A stretch of DNA of 64,000 nt from Chthoniobacter flavus. GTDB taxonomy: Bacteria > Verrucomicrobiota > Verrucomicrobiia > Chthoniobacterales > Chthoniobacteraceae. Location: NCBI GenBank assembly GCA_945861435.1, contig CAMAUX010000006.1, forward strand, positions 62,001 through 126,000, read 5' to 3'. The translations under genes and the position numbers were made by a program. Under the pieces are notes generated by a model. The model did not search any database, was not told the origin of the DNA, and was given only the letters and a program-made list of their open reading frames with translations. Positions within the stretch are counted from its first letter, which is position 1. Each line of letters opens with the position of its first letter. Positions 34,788 to 42,962 of this stretch are shown piece by piece.

Positions 34788-35423
34788 GTGACGACCGCCA
34801 ACAAAATCACCATTCTGAGGATCCTGCTGATCCCGTTCTTTGTGATGATGGCCGTTTACTACGGGCACGGCGTGCAGACTGGGGACCCGCAGGACTGGCA
34901 GCGCTGGTGCGCCATCGCGATCTTTCTTGTGGCCGCGGCGAGCGACGGGCTCGACGGCTACATCGCGCGGCACTTCAACCAGAAAAGTGCGCTGGGGGTG
35001 ATCCTCGATCCCATCGCAGACAAGGGTCTTCTGCTGAGTGGCATCATCACCCTGAGCTTCAGCAACTGGTCCTACGAATTCCCACTCTGGTTCCCCGTGC
35101 TCATCGTGGCGCGCGATCTTATCGTCGCGGCCGGCGTCATCACCATGCGCCTGCTGATCGGGGCGGTCCGCGTCCAGCCGAGCTGGACAGGCAAGACGGC
35201 CACCGCACTGCAGATGGTCGCCATCGCGCAGGCCATGCTCCAGCTCCCCGCCCTCAACCAGCGGGTTCCCGGCCTCGCGGCATTTTCGTACAACGACCTC
35301 CTTCCGGCCTGTGCCGGTTTGTTCACCCTCGTATCCGGTATCGGCTACGCAATCGACGGCATCCGCCAGATCCACGCTGGCGGCCACGGAGACCCACAGC
35401 AGTGGAAACAACAGAATCCCTGA
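34788..35423 (+). CDS. pgsA: CDP-diacylglycerol--glycerol-3-phosphate 3-phosphatidyltransferase
   Basis: A GTG start at 34788 (VTTANKITILRILLIP) gives 211 residues, normal for PgsA; a GAGG sequence five to nine bases upstream can serve as ribosome-binding site, and no in-frame ATG is better placed. The CDP-alcohol transferase signature is present as SDGLDGYIAR followed by GVILDPIADK (D-x2-DG-x2-AR-x8-G-x3-D-x3-D). Five to six hydrophobic segments place it in the inner membrane. It makes phosphatidylglycerol phosphate from CDP-diacylglycerol. It is followed three bases later by der, so the two are co-transcribed. Confidence 0.93.
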   Translation: MTTANKITILRILLIPFFVMMAVYYGHGVQTGDPQDWQRWCAIAIFLVAAASDGLDGYIARHFNQKSALGVILDPIADKGLLLSGIITLSFSNWSYEFPLWFPVLIVARDLIVAAGVITMRLLIGAVRVQPSWTGKTATALQMVAIAQAMLQLPALNQRVPGLAAFSYNDLLPACAGLFTLVSGIGYAIDGIRQIHAGGHGDPQQWKQQNP

Positions 35424-35426
35424 CCC

Positions 35427-36917
35427 ATGCCTGAACGCACCCTTGCCATTGTCGGACGTCCCAACGTCGGCAAATCCGCCCTTTTCAACCGGCTCGCCGG
35501 ACGCAAGATCTCCATTGTCCACGACCAGCCGGGAGTGACGCGCGACCGCATCGCCTCGGTCTGCAAGCTGGGCAACTACCCCTTCAACATCCTCGACACG
35601 GGTGGCATTGGCACCAACGTGGACGCCACCTTCAGCGAGCAGGTTCACATCGAGGTGGACCTCGCAATCGAGACGGCGGACGTTCTCCTGCTGGTCGTCG
35701 ACGGGCGGCAGGGCCTCACCCCGCTCGACGAGGACCTCGGCCGCCGCCTGCGCCGCATCGGCAAACCCGTGATCCTCGTCGTCAACAAGATCGACCTCGA
35801 ACAACACTCCCCGCACGCCGCGGAATTCAGCAAGCTCGGGTTCGAGAACCAGATCGCCATCAGCGCCGAGCACAACCGCGCCATCCTTCCGCTCGTGGCA
35901 TGGGCCGAACGCCTTCTCCCCGCGCCCGTGTTCGAGGAGGCGACCGACCAGAAGCCGGCGGTGAAGATCGCCATTGTGGGGCGGCCGAACGTGGGCAAGT
36001 CGTCGCTGACAAACGCCATCCTGTCGGACCAGCGCACCATGGTCAGCGATGTCGCCGGCACCACCCGGGACGCCATCGACATTCCCTACGAGCGCCACGG
36101 AAACCCCTACCTGCTCATCGACACCGCCGGCATCCGCGCACCCTCCAAGGTGTCCGACTCGGTGGAAGTCTTCTCCGTCATGCGCTCGGAATCGAGCATC
36201 CGCAGGGCGGACCTCTGCCTGCTGGTGCTGGATGCCTCCGTCGGCGTCACCATGCAGGACAAGAAGATCGCGGGCCTGATCCACGAGGCACGCAAACCCT
36301 GCGTTATCGCCCTCAACAAGTGGGACCTCGTCCGCGCTCAGACCAAGGAGGAGGGAGCGCTCAAGGAATTCCTCGAGGAGGTGCAAAGCCAGCTCTTCTT
36401 CCTCAACTACGCGCCCGTGCTGCTCGCTTCCGCAAAGACCGGCGCCGAGATGACGCGCATCTTCAAAAGCATCGAACGCATCCAGCGCGAATCCCAAGAA
36501 CGGATCGGCACCGGCCCCCTCAACCGCCTGCTCTCCGATTCCATGGCCAAGCACCCGGCCCCCATCCAGAGCGGACGCCGTTTCAAAATGCTCTACGCCA
36601 CGCAGGCTGAGATGCGCACCCGCTCCCCGATCCCCATCCCTGAACTCGTCCTTTTTTGCAACGACGAGAAACTCCTCCCGGAAAGCTATCGGCGTTACCT
36701 CGAGGCGCAGGTCCGCGAATCCCATCCCTTCACCGGACTCCCTCTCCTCTTCCATCTCCGTCCGCGCGAGGCCAAGGGGAAATCCGGCGGCTCCCAGTCC
36801 AAAGCGGTTCCGCGCAGAAATGGTCGCGGCGCGTCTGGCGGCTCCCAGTCCAAGGCGGTTCCGCGGAGAAACGGTCGCGGTGCGGTTCCCCGGCGCAAGC
36901 CGGAGGCGAAGGACTAG
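35427..36917 (+). CDS. der: Ribosome biogenesis GTPase Der, with a repeat-extended C-terminus
   Basis: The protein has 496 residues with two tandem GTPase domains. G1 loops are GRPNVGKSALFN (near residue 9) and GRPNVGKSSLTN (near 188); G4 motifs are NKID and NKWD. The C-terminal KH-like domain follows (YATQAEMRTRSP to LLFHLRPREAKG). A typical Der ends soon after HLRPRE. Here about 45 further residues are basic and made largely of a duplicated 17-residue unit with core SGGSQSKAVPRRNGRGA, encoded by a 51-bp tandem repeat. Der acts in 50S subunit assembly, and a basic tail of variable sequence is common, but this one looks like an inserted repeat. Confidence 0.96.
   Translation: MPERTLAIVGRPNVGKSALFNRLAGRKISIVHDQPGVTRDRIASVCKLGNYPFNILDTGGIGTNVDATFSEQVHIEVDLAIETADVLLLVVDGRQGLTPLDEDLGRRLRRIGKPVILVVNKIDLEQHSPHAAEFSKLGFENQIAISAEHNRAILPLVAWAERLLPAPVFEEATDQKPAVKIAIVGRPNVGKSSLTNAILSDQRTMVSDVAGTTRDAIDIPYERHGNPYLLIDTAGIRAPSKVSDSVEVFSVMRSESSIRRADLCLLVLDASVGVTMQDKKIAGLIHEARKPCVIALNKWDLVRAQTKEEGALKEFLEEVQSQLFFLNYAPVLLASAKTGAEMTRIFKSIERIQRESQERIGTGPLNRLLSDSMAKHPAPIQSGRRFKMLYATQAEMRTRSPIPIPELVLFCNDEKLLPESYRRYLEAQVRESHPFTGLPLLFHLRPREAKGKSGGSQSKAVPRRNGRGASGGSQSKAVPRRNGRGAVPRRKPEAKD
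36786..36887 (+). repeat. Two copies of a 51-bp tandem repeat inside the 3' end of der
   Basis: Units at 36786-36836 and 36837-36887 both begin GGCGGCTCCCAGTCCAA and continue GCGGTTCCGCG; they differ at a handful of third-codon-like positions (AAAG/AAGG, CGCAG/CGGAG, AATGG/AACGG). The unit length is a multiple of three, so the der frame is kept. Because changes are mostly silent, the second copy has been under some selection or the duplication is not very recent. Confidence 0.85.
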
Positions 36918-37117
36918 CCAAGGAGCAGGGGACACGCGCGGCGCGTTGGCGCGAATGCATCGCATCCACCTCCGATGGGAGGGGGCGGCGATCCCGCGTC
37001 GCATGTGGTGGGCCCTCCCGCTTCTGGGGCCGCATATCTGGGGACTCCACGACCACTGGATCCTGCCCCACGCAAACGGCGTCGCGCCCCGAAAAGAATG
37101 AGTGAACAGCCTTCGTG

Positions 37118-37939
37118 ATGGATAGCCGCGAGCACACACGGAAGCTGCCAGCGCCCGGACCGACGGCCCTCGGATTGGCGACGTTGCATTTGATCAAGAG
37201 AATCCACCGGGTGGTCGTTCGTCACGGGGTCGCGGGCACTTGCGGTCTTTGCACAGTAATGCTTCGCCACCTATGCGTCCGTTTACTGCCTGCCCTTAGC
37301 GAGGCGAGTTCCGATGGGTCTCAGCACGGAGATGCGTTCGACCGGCGGTGGGGGGTCAACACCAGTGGGAACCTCGTGCCGGATCCCGCAGGCGTGGTGG
37401 GGCCGAACTGGCTGCACGGCGCCCGCTACGAGGGGGTCGACCCAGCCGCTCTCGCGCAGGTGCTCGCCGGGCTCGATATCAGGCACGACGCCTTCACCTT
37501 CCTCGATCTCGGTTCTGGCAAGGGCCGCGCAGTCCTTGTGGCTGCACGCTTCCCCTTCAAGAAAGTCCTCGGCGTGGAGTACTCCACCGAGCTCAACGCC
37601 ATCGCACAGGCCAACCTCAGCCTTTTTCCTGCTACCGAAAAGAACTGCACCGACATCGCTCTGCACTGCGCGGATGCGGCTCAATGGCCCATCCCCGACG
37701 GCCCCCTTGTGCTCTTCCTCTTCAACCCCTTTGACGGGGAGGTGATGTCGGCCGTCGCAAAAAACCTGGCGGCCTCCTACCGCGCTCAGCCTAGGCGCAT
37801 CTTCGTCATCTACTTCAACGCACAAGCCCACCATGCGTGGAAAAACGCCGGGTGCCTGCGGGAGGTCCGTCATTCTCGAGCGTACTCCCTCTTTCAAGCG
37901 AACCCACACGACCCGCAGGAGCCGGAGTGCGGTTGCTAG
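37118..37939 (+). CDS. Class I SAM-dependent methyltransferase
   Basis: The ATG at 37118 gives 273 residues; a GTG directly before it is also in frame. After a helical N-terminus (LIKRIHRVVVRHGVAG) come the family markers FDRRWGVNTSG, then motif I TFLDLGSGKGRAVLVAA near residue 128, VLGVEYSTELN, and a late LVLFLFNPFDGEVM with the acidic/aromatic end of the fold. This pattern (FDxxxGVxTxG, then xHGxRYExxxP) is shared by uncharacterised bacterial methyltransferases next to unrelated genes. The substrate is unknown. It stands alone between der and a repeat region. Confidence 0.88.
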   Translation: MDSREHTRKLPAPGPTALGLATLHLIKRIHRVVVRHGVAGTCGLCTVMLRHLCVRLLPALSEASSDGSQHGDAFDRRWGVNTSGNLVPDPAGVVGPNWLHGARYEGVDPAALAQVLAGLDIRHDAFTFLDLGSGKGRAVLVAARFPFKKVLGVEYSTELNAIAQANLSLFPATEKNCTDIALHCADAAQWPIPDGPLVLFLFNPFDGEVMSAVAKNLAASYRAQPRRIFVIYFNAQAHHAWKNAGCLREVRHSRAYSLFQANPHDPQEPECGC

Positions 37940-38008
37940 CGTGAGAGCGGGGTTCTCGGGGCGACTCTCTTCACCATCACTGTTCCCAACATGGCCAACG
38001 AGCCGATA
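37940..38008. other. Short spacer before the dispersed element
   Basis: This is the gene-free left part of the 530-base stretch between the methyltransferase and the cyclase gene. The rest of that stretch is occupied by the element at 38009-38336 and by repeat copy B2 at 38371-38469. Confidence 0.4.
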
Positions 38009-38336
38009 GGGACAGGCAAGAATGGCACTTAGTTAACGGGCTTCACCGTGGTTTTTTGAGACGACGATGGCGGGCAGACGCATGCAAGTAGTGGAGCCGA
38101 TAGGCGCAGGCAAAACTTTCTCGCATCATTGCCCTTCTCGCGCCCGCTGCCGGGGCGCGTCGCGTGGGAAACTGCGATCCGGTGGTTCCCTGCGTTCGCG
38201 TTGCGAACTGCGGTCACCGACCGGCTTGGCTCTCGTGCCTCCGGCATGTTGAAGTTGCGAGTGCCTTTTGCTTGCTCGGGCTCACTCAACAAGGCACGGC
38301 CGATGCCCTTAACCAAGTGCCATTCGGGACAGGCAA
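38009..38336 (+). mobile_element. MITE-like element with terminal inverted repeats and flanking direct repeats (copy B)
   Basis: The left end at 38020 reads GAATGGCACTTAGTTAACGG and the right end, reverse-complemented from 38325, reads GAATGGCACTTGGTTAAGGG, an inverted repeat of about 20 bases with two or three mismatches. The 11-mer GGGACAGGCAA lies immediately outside both ends (38009-38019 and 38326-38336) in direct orientation, as a target-site duplication would. The interior of about 306 bases holds no transposase. Related copies occur at 29465-29637, 38371-38469 and 41383-41634. The length and 11-bp duplication would suit an IS4-type transposase in trans; that family assignment is inference. 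Confidence 0.7.
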
Positions 38337-38370
38337 TATTTCGTCTCATCATCGGCCAGTTCGCCCCCCT

Positions 38371-38469
38371 CCCCACCCGGAGCGCATCGCGTGGAGAAAC
38401 TCGATCCTGTGCTGCCGTTCCTCCGCTTCGCGGACCGCGGTCATCGACCGCCTGGCGGCTCCAGCGTTT
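38371..38469 (+). repeat. Dispersed repeat copy B2 (partial)
   Basis: The text from GGAGCGCATCGCGTGG onward aligns with the interior of copy B (GGGGCGCGTCGCGTGG), continuing through a GATCC-G-GTG block and GACCGCGGTCATCGACCG versus AACTGCGGTCACCGACCG. It lacks both inverted-repeat ends. It stops exactly at the end of the cyclase gene, so its insertion or decay may have set the 3' boundary of that gene. Confidence 0.6.
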
Positions 38470-40254
38470 TCAGCACGGGAAGCCGGCGACCCCGTTGACC
38501 GATTTGAGGATGTGCGTGTGCACGGCGTCTGCCTTGCCTTTGAAAGCCATGGCGGGCTGGGGTTCCACCTCAAGGATCGCGCACGCGAGCCGGTGGGTGC
38601 TCTCCGTGATCAGCACTCCGCCGACGGGCGCACCGCTCTCGACCCGCTGGGCGATGTTCACGGCGTCCCCGATCACAGTGAACTCGCGCCGGTGAAACTT
38701 GCTGCCGAGATCGCCCATCATCACCCGTCCTGTGTTGATGCCCACCCGCATGCGCAGCTGATGCTTCGAGTGGAGGTTGAACTCGGCGAGCGCGACCTGC
38801 ATTTCCGCCGCTGCCCGCACGGCCGCCTCCGCGCCCTCCGGGGTGCCGGGGAACAGGGCGAGGATGGCGTCGCCCATGAACTTGTCGATGACTGCATCGC
38901 GCGCCTTGAGGACATGCACCATGCGGTCGAAGTAATCGTTCAGGAGTTCGATAACCTCCGTGGGGCTGAGCTTTTCGGATAGGCTTGTGAAGCCAGCGAG
39001 ATCGGAGAACAGGATGGTGAGCTGCTGCTCCTTGGCGCGCATCGGCGCCCACGGCCCCATCCCCCTTCCGGCAAGGCTGGAAGCGTGTTCCACCGCCATG
39101 TCGGAGAGATAAAGCCGCAGCGCATCCTTCTCACGCTGCATGCGGCGCGAGGCCAGCAGTCGCTCGATGGTCGTCAGCATCTTGTCCACGACGAAGGGCT
39201 TCGAAAGGTATTCATCCACCCCGGCGATCGATCCCTTCACACGGTCGGATCTCGAGGCGCGCGCGCTCAGCATGATGATCGGCAAGGACTCCATATCCCG
39301 CTCCGCCCGGGCCGCGCGGGCCAGTTCGAGGCCGTTCATCTTGGGCATCTCGCAGTCGGTGATCAGCAGCGCGATCTCATGGGCCCGGATCTTCTGCAGG
39401 GCTTCCTCGCCGTTGGCTGCGAAGATGACGCTGAAGCCCTGCTGTCCCAGCCCTCGGCCCACAAGGTTGCGGACCAGCCGGCTGTCGTCGGCGACCAGAA
39501 TGGTCTCGGGCCGGTAGATCCTGTCCTGATGCAGCAGCAGGTTGATGCGGCCCATCAGTTCTTCAGGAACCAGCGGCTTGGTAATGTAGTCATCCGCGCC
39601 AGCCGCGAAACTGCGGTCAATGTCGACCCCGGCGCTGAGGCTCGACTGGATGAGCACGGGGATCGCCGAGAAAGCCGGGTTGGACTTCACGGCATGGCAG
39701 AACTCGAACCCGTTCATCTTAGGCATCTCAAGGTCGGAGATGATCAGGTCGGGTTCGCGCACGCTCAGACTTTGGAGTGCTTCCTCGCCGTCGTTTGCGT
39801 GCCAGAGCTCGTAATGTTCCGGATCGAGCATCTCGGTCACGGCCCTGTGGATCACCGGGCTGTCGTCCACCAGCAGGATGGTACGCCGGTGCGCGAGCGC
39901 CTTCTCCATTCCTGCAAGCAGTGCCTCCCGGGTGAAAGGGACCTTCAAAAAAGCGTCTGCTCCCGCGAGCAGGGCAGTGAGGCTCGACTCCTCCTCGGCG
40001 GAAAAAATGAGCATCGGCAGGCGACGCCCCGGGCTGGCCTGCTGCAGTTTGCGGCAGATCTCAAACCCCGTGGATCCATGAAGCTGGGCCTGTAGGATCA
40101 TGAGGTCGGGCTGCGCCGCCTCCGCTTCAGCGTAGAGCTCCGGACCGCTCGAGAGGACCGTCAGCAGGCACGGGACCTCCTTGAGATACTGGCGCAGGAC
40201 TCCCTCGTAGACGCGGTTGTCCGTGACGAGGACGATCTTGTGTGGCGCTTGCAT
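38470..40254 (-). CDS. Three-receiver response regulator fused to a class III nucleotide cyclase
   Basis: Started at ATG 40254 (MQAPHKIVLV) the protein has 594 residues; a GTG ten codons earlier is possible. Order: receiver 1 (about 4-120), in which Gln55 stands where the phosphoacceptor Asp should be (LMILQAQLHG); receiver 2 (about 124-242) with Asp174 (IISDLEMPKMNG); receiver 3 (about 252-370) with Asp300 (LITDCEMPKMNG); a linker helix; and an adenylate/guanylate cyclase domain (about 410-580) with metal Asp418 (FSDLAGFT), Asp462 (DKFMGDAIL) and VIGDAVNIAQRVE. The Lys/Asp substrate-specifying pattern favours ATP. It probably turns two phosphorelay inputs into cAMP. No histidine kinase is adjacent. 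Confidence 0.93.
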   Translation of the reverse strand: MQAPHKIVLVTDNRVYEGVLRQYLKEVPCLLTVLSSGPELYAEAEAAQPDLMILQAQLHGSTGFEICRKLQQASPGRRLPMLIFSAEEESSLTALLAGADAFLKVPFTREALLAGMEKALAHRRTILLVDDSPVIHRAVTEMLDPEHYELWHANDGEEALQSLSVREPDLIISDLEMPKMNGFEFCHAVKSNPAFSAIPVLIQSSLSAGVDIDRSFAAGADDYITKPLVPEELMGRINLLLHQDRIYRPETILVADDSRLVRNLVGRGLGQQGFSVIFAANGEEALQKIRAHEIALLITDCEMPKMNGLELARAARAERDMESLPIIMLSARASRSDRVKGSIAGVDEYLSKPFVVDKMLTTIERLLASRRMQREKDALRLYLSDMAVEHASSLAGRGMGPWAPMRAKEQQLTILFSDLAGFTSLSEKLSPTEVIELLNDYFDRMVHVLKARDAVIDKFMGDAILALFPGTPEGAEAAVRAAAEMQVALAEFNLHSKHQLRMRVGINTGRVMMGDLGSKFHRREFTVIGDAVNIAQRVESGAPVGGVLITESTHRLACAILEVEPQPAMAFKGKADAVHTHILKSVNGVAGFPC

Positions 40255-40383
40255 GGCCGGGGGTGGAGCCGCGGTGTTTAGCACCCGCAGCCCATCCAGT
40301 CCAAATGTTACCGCATCCCTGCGTGGCGCTTCGCAGGGTGGGACGAGGGGATGCCGTCGCGCAATGCACCCGAAACCGAGCGC

Positions 40384-41262
40384 CTACTTTTTCTTGGCCG
40401 CCATGGTGTCGCGGCGGGCGCGGTATTCGGCGGTCATCGGTGTGAAGGTGACCTTCGCATTGGGCAGATCTGCCTTGAGGCGGGCGAGGTCTTCTTCGGA
40501 AAGAGCCACGTCCTTCAAATCCAAAGAGGTCAGTCCGCGCATCCCTTTGAGGTTGTGGAGGCCGCCCGCGTAGGTGAACACGGCGTACTCCAGCGAGAGT
40601 TTGCTGAGCTTCGGAATGGTTGCGAGGGAGGCTGCCGCGGCGTCACTGAGGCCCAGTGACCCTTGCGACCACAGCCGTACGGATTCCAGCGACGGATGGT
40701 TTTTAAGCAGTGCGGCGAACTCGTCGCTGGCGCCTCCATGCTTGAGGTCAACGCGTTGAAGCTTCGGCGCGGTGACGGCTTCGATGCAAAACGCGCCGTC
40801 GGTGGAAAACACCTCGAGAGTGGGATGCGTTCCGAGCGCGGTCTTCGCCTCGGGTGTGGGCCTTGTGATGTGAAGAGTGTGCAGCGCCTTCAAGGACTTC
40901 ATTTCGCCGAACTTCGCCGCGCCCTTCCCCGTGACCCGCGAGCCGTTGACCGTGACCATTACTGGGTCCAGCGGCACCAACCGCTCCATGCCTTCATCGT
41001 CGAGCGCACCGCCGCCGAAGGAAAAAACCCGTGCGTGAAGGCTGGCGATGGCGCTCCACTGTTCAGCGCTGAGTGGTGTCTTGGAGTCGACGCTCACCGC
41101 AAGGCCGTCGGGCTTGCGCATGGAAAGCGTGCCTTTGGCGGACTTGAGAATTTCAGGCACCTCCGGCAACGGAGCTGGCTTGTCCTGAGCGTAAGCCACG
41201 CTCAACAGCGCGAAGGTGAGCACAAGGAACGCGGAGAACGAGGGGCGGTTCGGGATGGGCAT
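40384..41262 (-). CDS. Secreted leucine-rich-repeat-like protein
   Basis: Started at ATG 41262 (MPIPNRPSF) the protein has 292 residues with a signal peptide ending SVAYAQDK. The body contains loosely spaced LRR strands typical of planctomycete and verrucomicrobial LRR proteins (MKSLKALHTLHITRP, LKGMRGLTSLDLKDVALSEE, DLARLKADLPNAKVTFTP). The last repeat with LARLKADLPNAKV is characteristic. LRR folds bind proteins or ligands; the partner is unknown. It stands alone, upstream of the cyclase gene on the same strand with 129 bases between. Confidence 0.85.
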   Translation of the reverse strand: MPIPNRPSFSAFLVLTFALLSVAYAQDKPAPLPEVPEILKSAKGTLSMRKPDGLAVSVDSKTPLSAEQWSAIASLHARVFSFGGGALDDEGMERLVPLDPVMVTVNGSRVTGKGAAKFGEMKSLKALHTLHITRPTPEAKTALGTHPTLEVFSTDGAFCIEAVTAPKLQRVDLKHGGASDEFAALLKNHPSLESVRLWSQGSLGLSDAAAASLATIPKLSKLSLEYAVFTYAGGLHNLKGMRGLTSLDLKDVALSEEDLARLKADLPNAKVTFTPMTAEYRARRDTMAAKKK

Positions 41263-41382
41263 GGGGCAAGGGTCACTGCGCGGACAGTGGTCCGTCAAAC
41301 TTCAATGCGGGACGGTCGACGACTCCAGCATCCTCGGGTTGATGCACGCCGCGGGTGGGCGTGGCCTTGGTAAAGGTCGGAA
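41263..41382. other. Spacer between LRR gene and dispersed repeat
   Basis: Together with the repeat at 41383-41634 and the leader up to 41834 this makes a 572-base stretch without genes. No other signal was recognised in it. Confidence 0.35.
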
Positions 41383-41634
41383 GGGACAGGCAAGAGTGGC
41401 ACTGATTAATCCGGCCACAAAACGTGCGAGAAACTGCGCCTGAAAGGCAAACCAAGACACCCGGCAGTCAAGGTCGAGAGGGGCAGGTGTCCCCTGTTTT
41501 CTTGCACCCGTCACCCGGCGCCGCGCGTGATGACGGGCTGGCACGGTGGCTTGGTGCGTCCGCGGTGCGGATTGTGGCCGCCGACCGGCGCTCATGCCGC
41601 CGGCAGGCAGGTGCCCGTTGAATGTCGGGACAGG
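41383..41634 (+). repeat. Dispersed repeat copy C (degenerate MITE-like)
   Basis: The left flank GGGACAGGCAA (41383-41393) is followed by GAGTGGCACTGATTAATCC, a variant of the left end of copy B. The right flank repeats GGGACAGG at 41627-41634 after an end containing, in reverse complement, GACATTCAACGGGC. The interior shares the TGCGTCCGCGG...CGACCGGCGCTCATGCC blocks with copy A. A stem AGGGG-N7-CCCCT followed by GTTTT at 41479-41500 could act as a terminator inside it. Confidence 0.6.
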
Positions 41635-41834
41635 TGAGGTTGCTACGGAAATCGACAGAGGGCAGCTCGCGGGAGAGATGTGACCTTTCAAGAATCGGAA
41701 CCAGTGGAGATTCCTCGATCTGGCCGACGTGGTTTAGATGGGCGCGGTGACTCCGGCACATTTTGCCCACTGGTGGATGGCATGTGGATTGCTGCCCTCA
41801 GGCAACACTCAGCACTTCGTCCATCCCTTTTTCC

Positions 41835-42866
41835 ATGGAAACGCACCCATCCCAGCCTTCGCAAAACAGCACGCTCCAGGCGGTCTTCACCGATTTCCGC
41901 TCCCCCTTGTTCGTGCGCTGGCACGGGTTTTTGAACCTGCTGATTTTCATGTCCTGCGTCACGCTGGCGCTCGAGACGGTGGAGCCCTTCGCGAGCAACC
42001 ACGCGGGTCTTTTTCACTGGATGGAAATGACGGCGCTCCTGTTCTTCTCCATCGATTACCTCGGCAACCTTTACTACGCAAAAGACAGGTTCCGGTACTT
42101 CTTCAGTTTCTGGGGACTGGTCGACTTGATCTCCATCCTGCCGAGTTTCTTCATGTTGCTGAACCTCACCGCCCTGAAGGGTGCCAAGGTGCTCCGCATC
42201 CTCCGGGTGGTCCGGGTGCTCCGGGTCCTGAAGATCGCCCGGACGACGATCCAGCAGATGTCCGCGCACACGGGCAATCCGATCGTATCGAATCTGCGGA
42301 TCTACTTCATCGCCCTGTTCTCGGGCCTGATGATCTCGAGTACGCTCATGTACTTTGTGGAAGGTGGCCATTACACCGCCGAAGCGCTCGCGCACGGGCA
42401 GGCCGCTCTGGATGTCAAGTTGGCGGCGGATCCGGCGTCCAAGGATCTGCCGGAGGCCGACAAGAAGTTCGTGCCTGTGGACCCCATCAGCGGCAACCCG
42501 ATTCCGACGGACAAACACTTCTTCACCTCGATCCCAGCGGCCATGTGGTGGTGCATTGTCACCCTTACCACGACGGGTTACGGCGACATGTATCCGGTCA
42601 CCACCGGCGGCCGCGTGATTGCGGGTGCGACGATGCTGCTTGGGTTGGTGCTCTTCGGCCTGCTCATGAACATCATCGGCGAGACGCTGATGGTGATGTT
42701 GTTTGGCGAGCACACCAAGGGCGACCACGCGAAGCCCACGGGCGCCTCGGTGCTGAAGTCCATGTTCGACATCGGCTTCATTAGCGGCGCCGAGTACGAC
42801 CGCCTCCGTGCCATGCCAGAACAGGAAGTCCGGCGGCACCTCGCGACAGAGAAGGCTCTTTCCTAA
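41835..42866 (+). CDS. Voltage-gated-type potassium channel
   Basis: Started at ATG 41835 (METHPSQPSQ) the protein has 343 residues with six predicted membrane spans. S4 carries regularly spaced arginines (RILRVVRVLRVLKIAR, residues 121-136), and the pore has the potassium selectivity filter TTTGYGD at 245-251, followed by S6 (ATMLLGLVLFGLLMNIIGET). Between S5 and the pore helix there is an unusually long hydrophilic stretch of about 50 residues (about 177-228), rich in Ala, Asp and Pro, which would sit outside the membrane. The C-terminus is short with no cyclic-nucleotide-binding domain. It conducts potassium in the inner membrane. Confidence 0.93.
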   Translation: METHPSQPSQNSTLQAVFTDFRSPLFVRWHGFLNLLIFMSCVTLALETVEPFASNHAGLFHWMEMTALLFFSIDYLGNLYYAKDRFRYFFSFWGLVDLISILPSFFMLLNLTALKGAKVLRILRVVRVLRVLKIARTTIQQMSAHTGNPIVSNLRIYFIALFSGLMISSTLMYFVEGGHYTAEALAHGQAALDVKLAADPASKDLPEADKKFVPVDPISGNPIPTDKHFFTSIPAAMWWCIVTLTTTGYGDMYPVTTGGRVIAGATMLLGLVLFGLLMNIIGETLMVMLFGEHTKGDHAKPTGASVLKSMFDIGFISGAEYDRLRAMPEQEVRRHLATEKALS

Positions 42867-42962
42867 ACAGATCCACACCTGCGGGGCGGTTCGGGATGAT
42901 GGCGGAACACTTTCCGCCAGAGGGCGAAAAGACCAAAGGCGCTGAGTACCTGCAGTGCGGGG

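Noticed and set aside
36918-37117. Possible small gene between der and the methyltransferase
   Set aside because: The only frame, about 48 codons rich in Trp and His, has no support from start signal or family.
34701-37139. Long open frame on the minus strand (812 codons) across pgsA and der
   Set aside because: It covers two certain plus-strand genes and has no protein character of its own.
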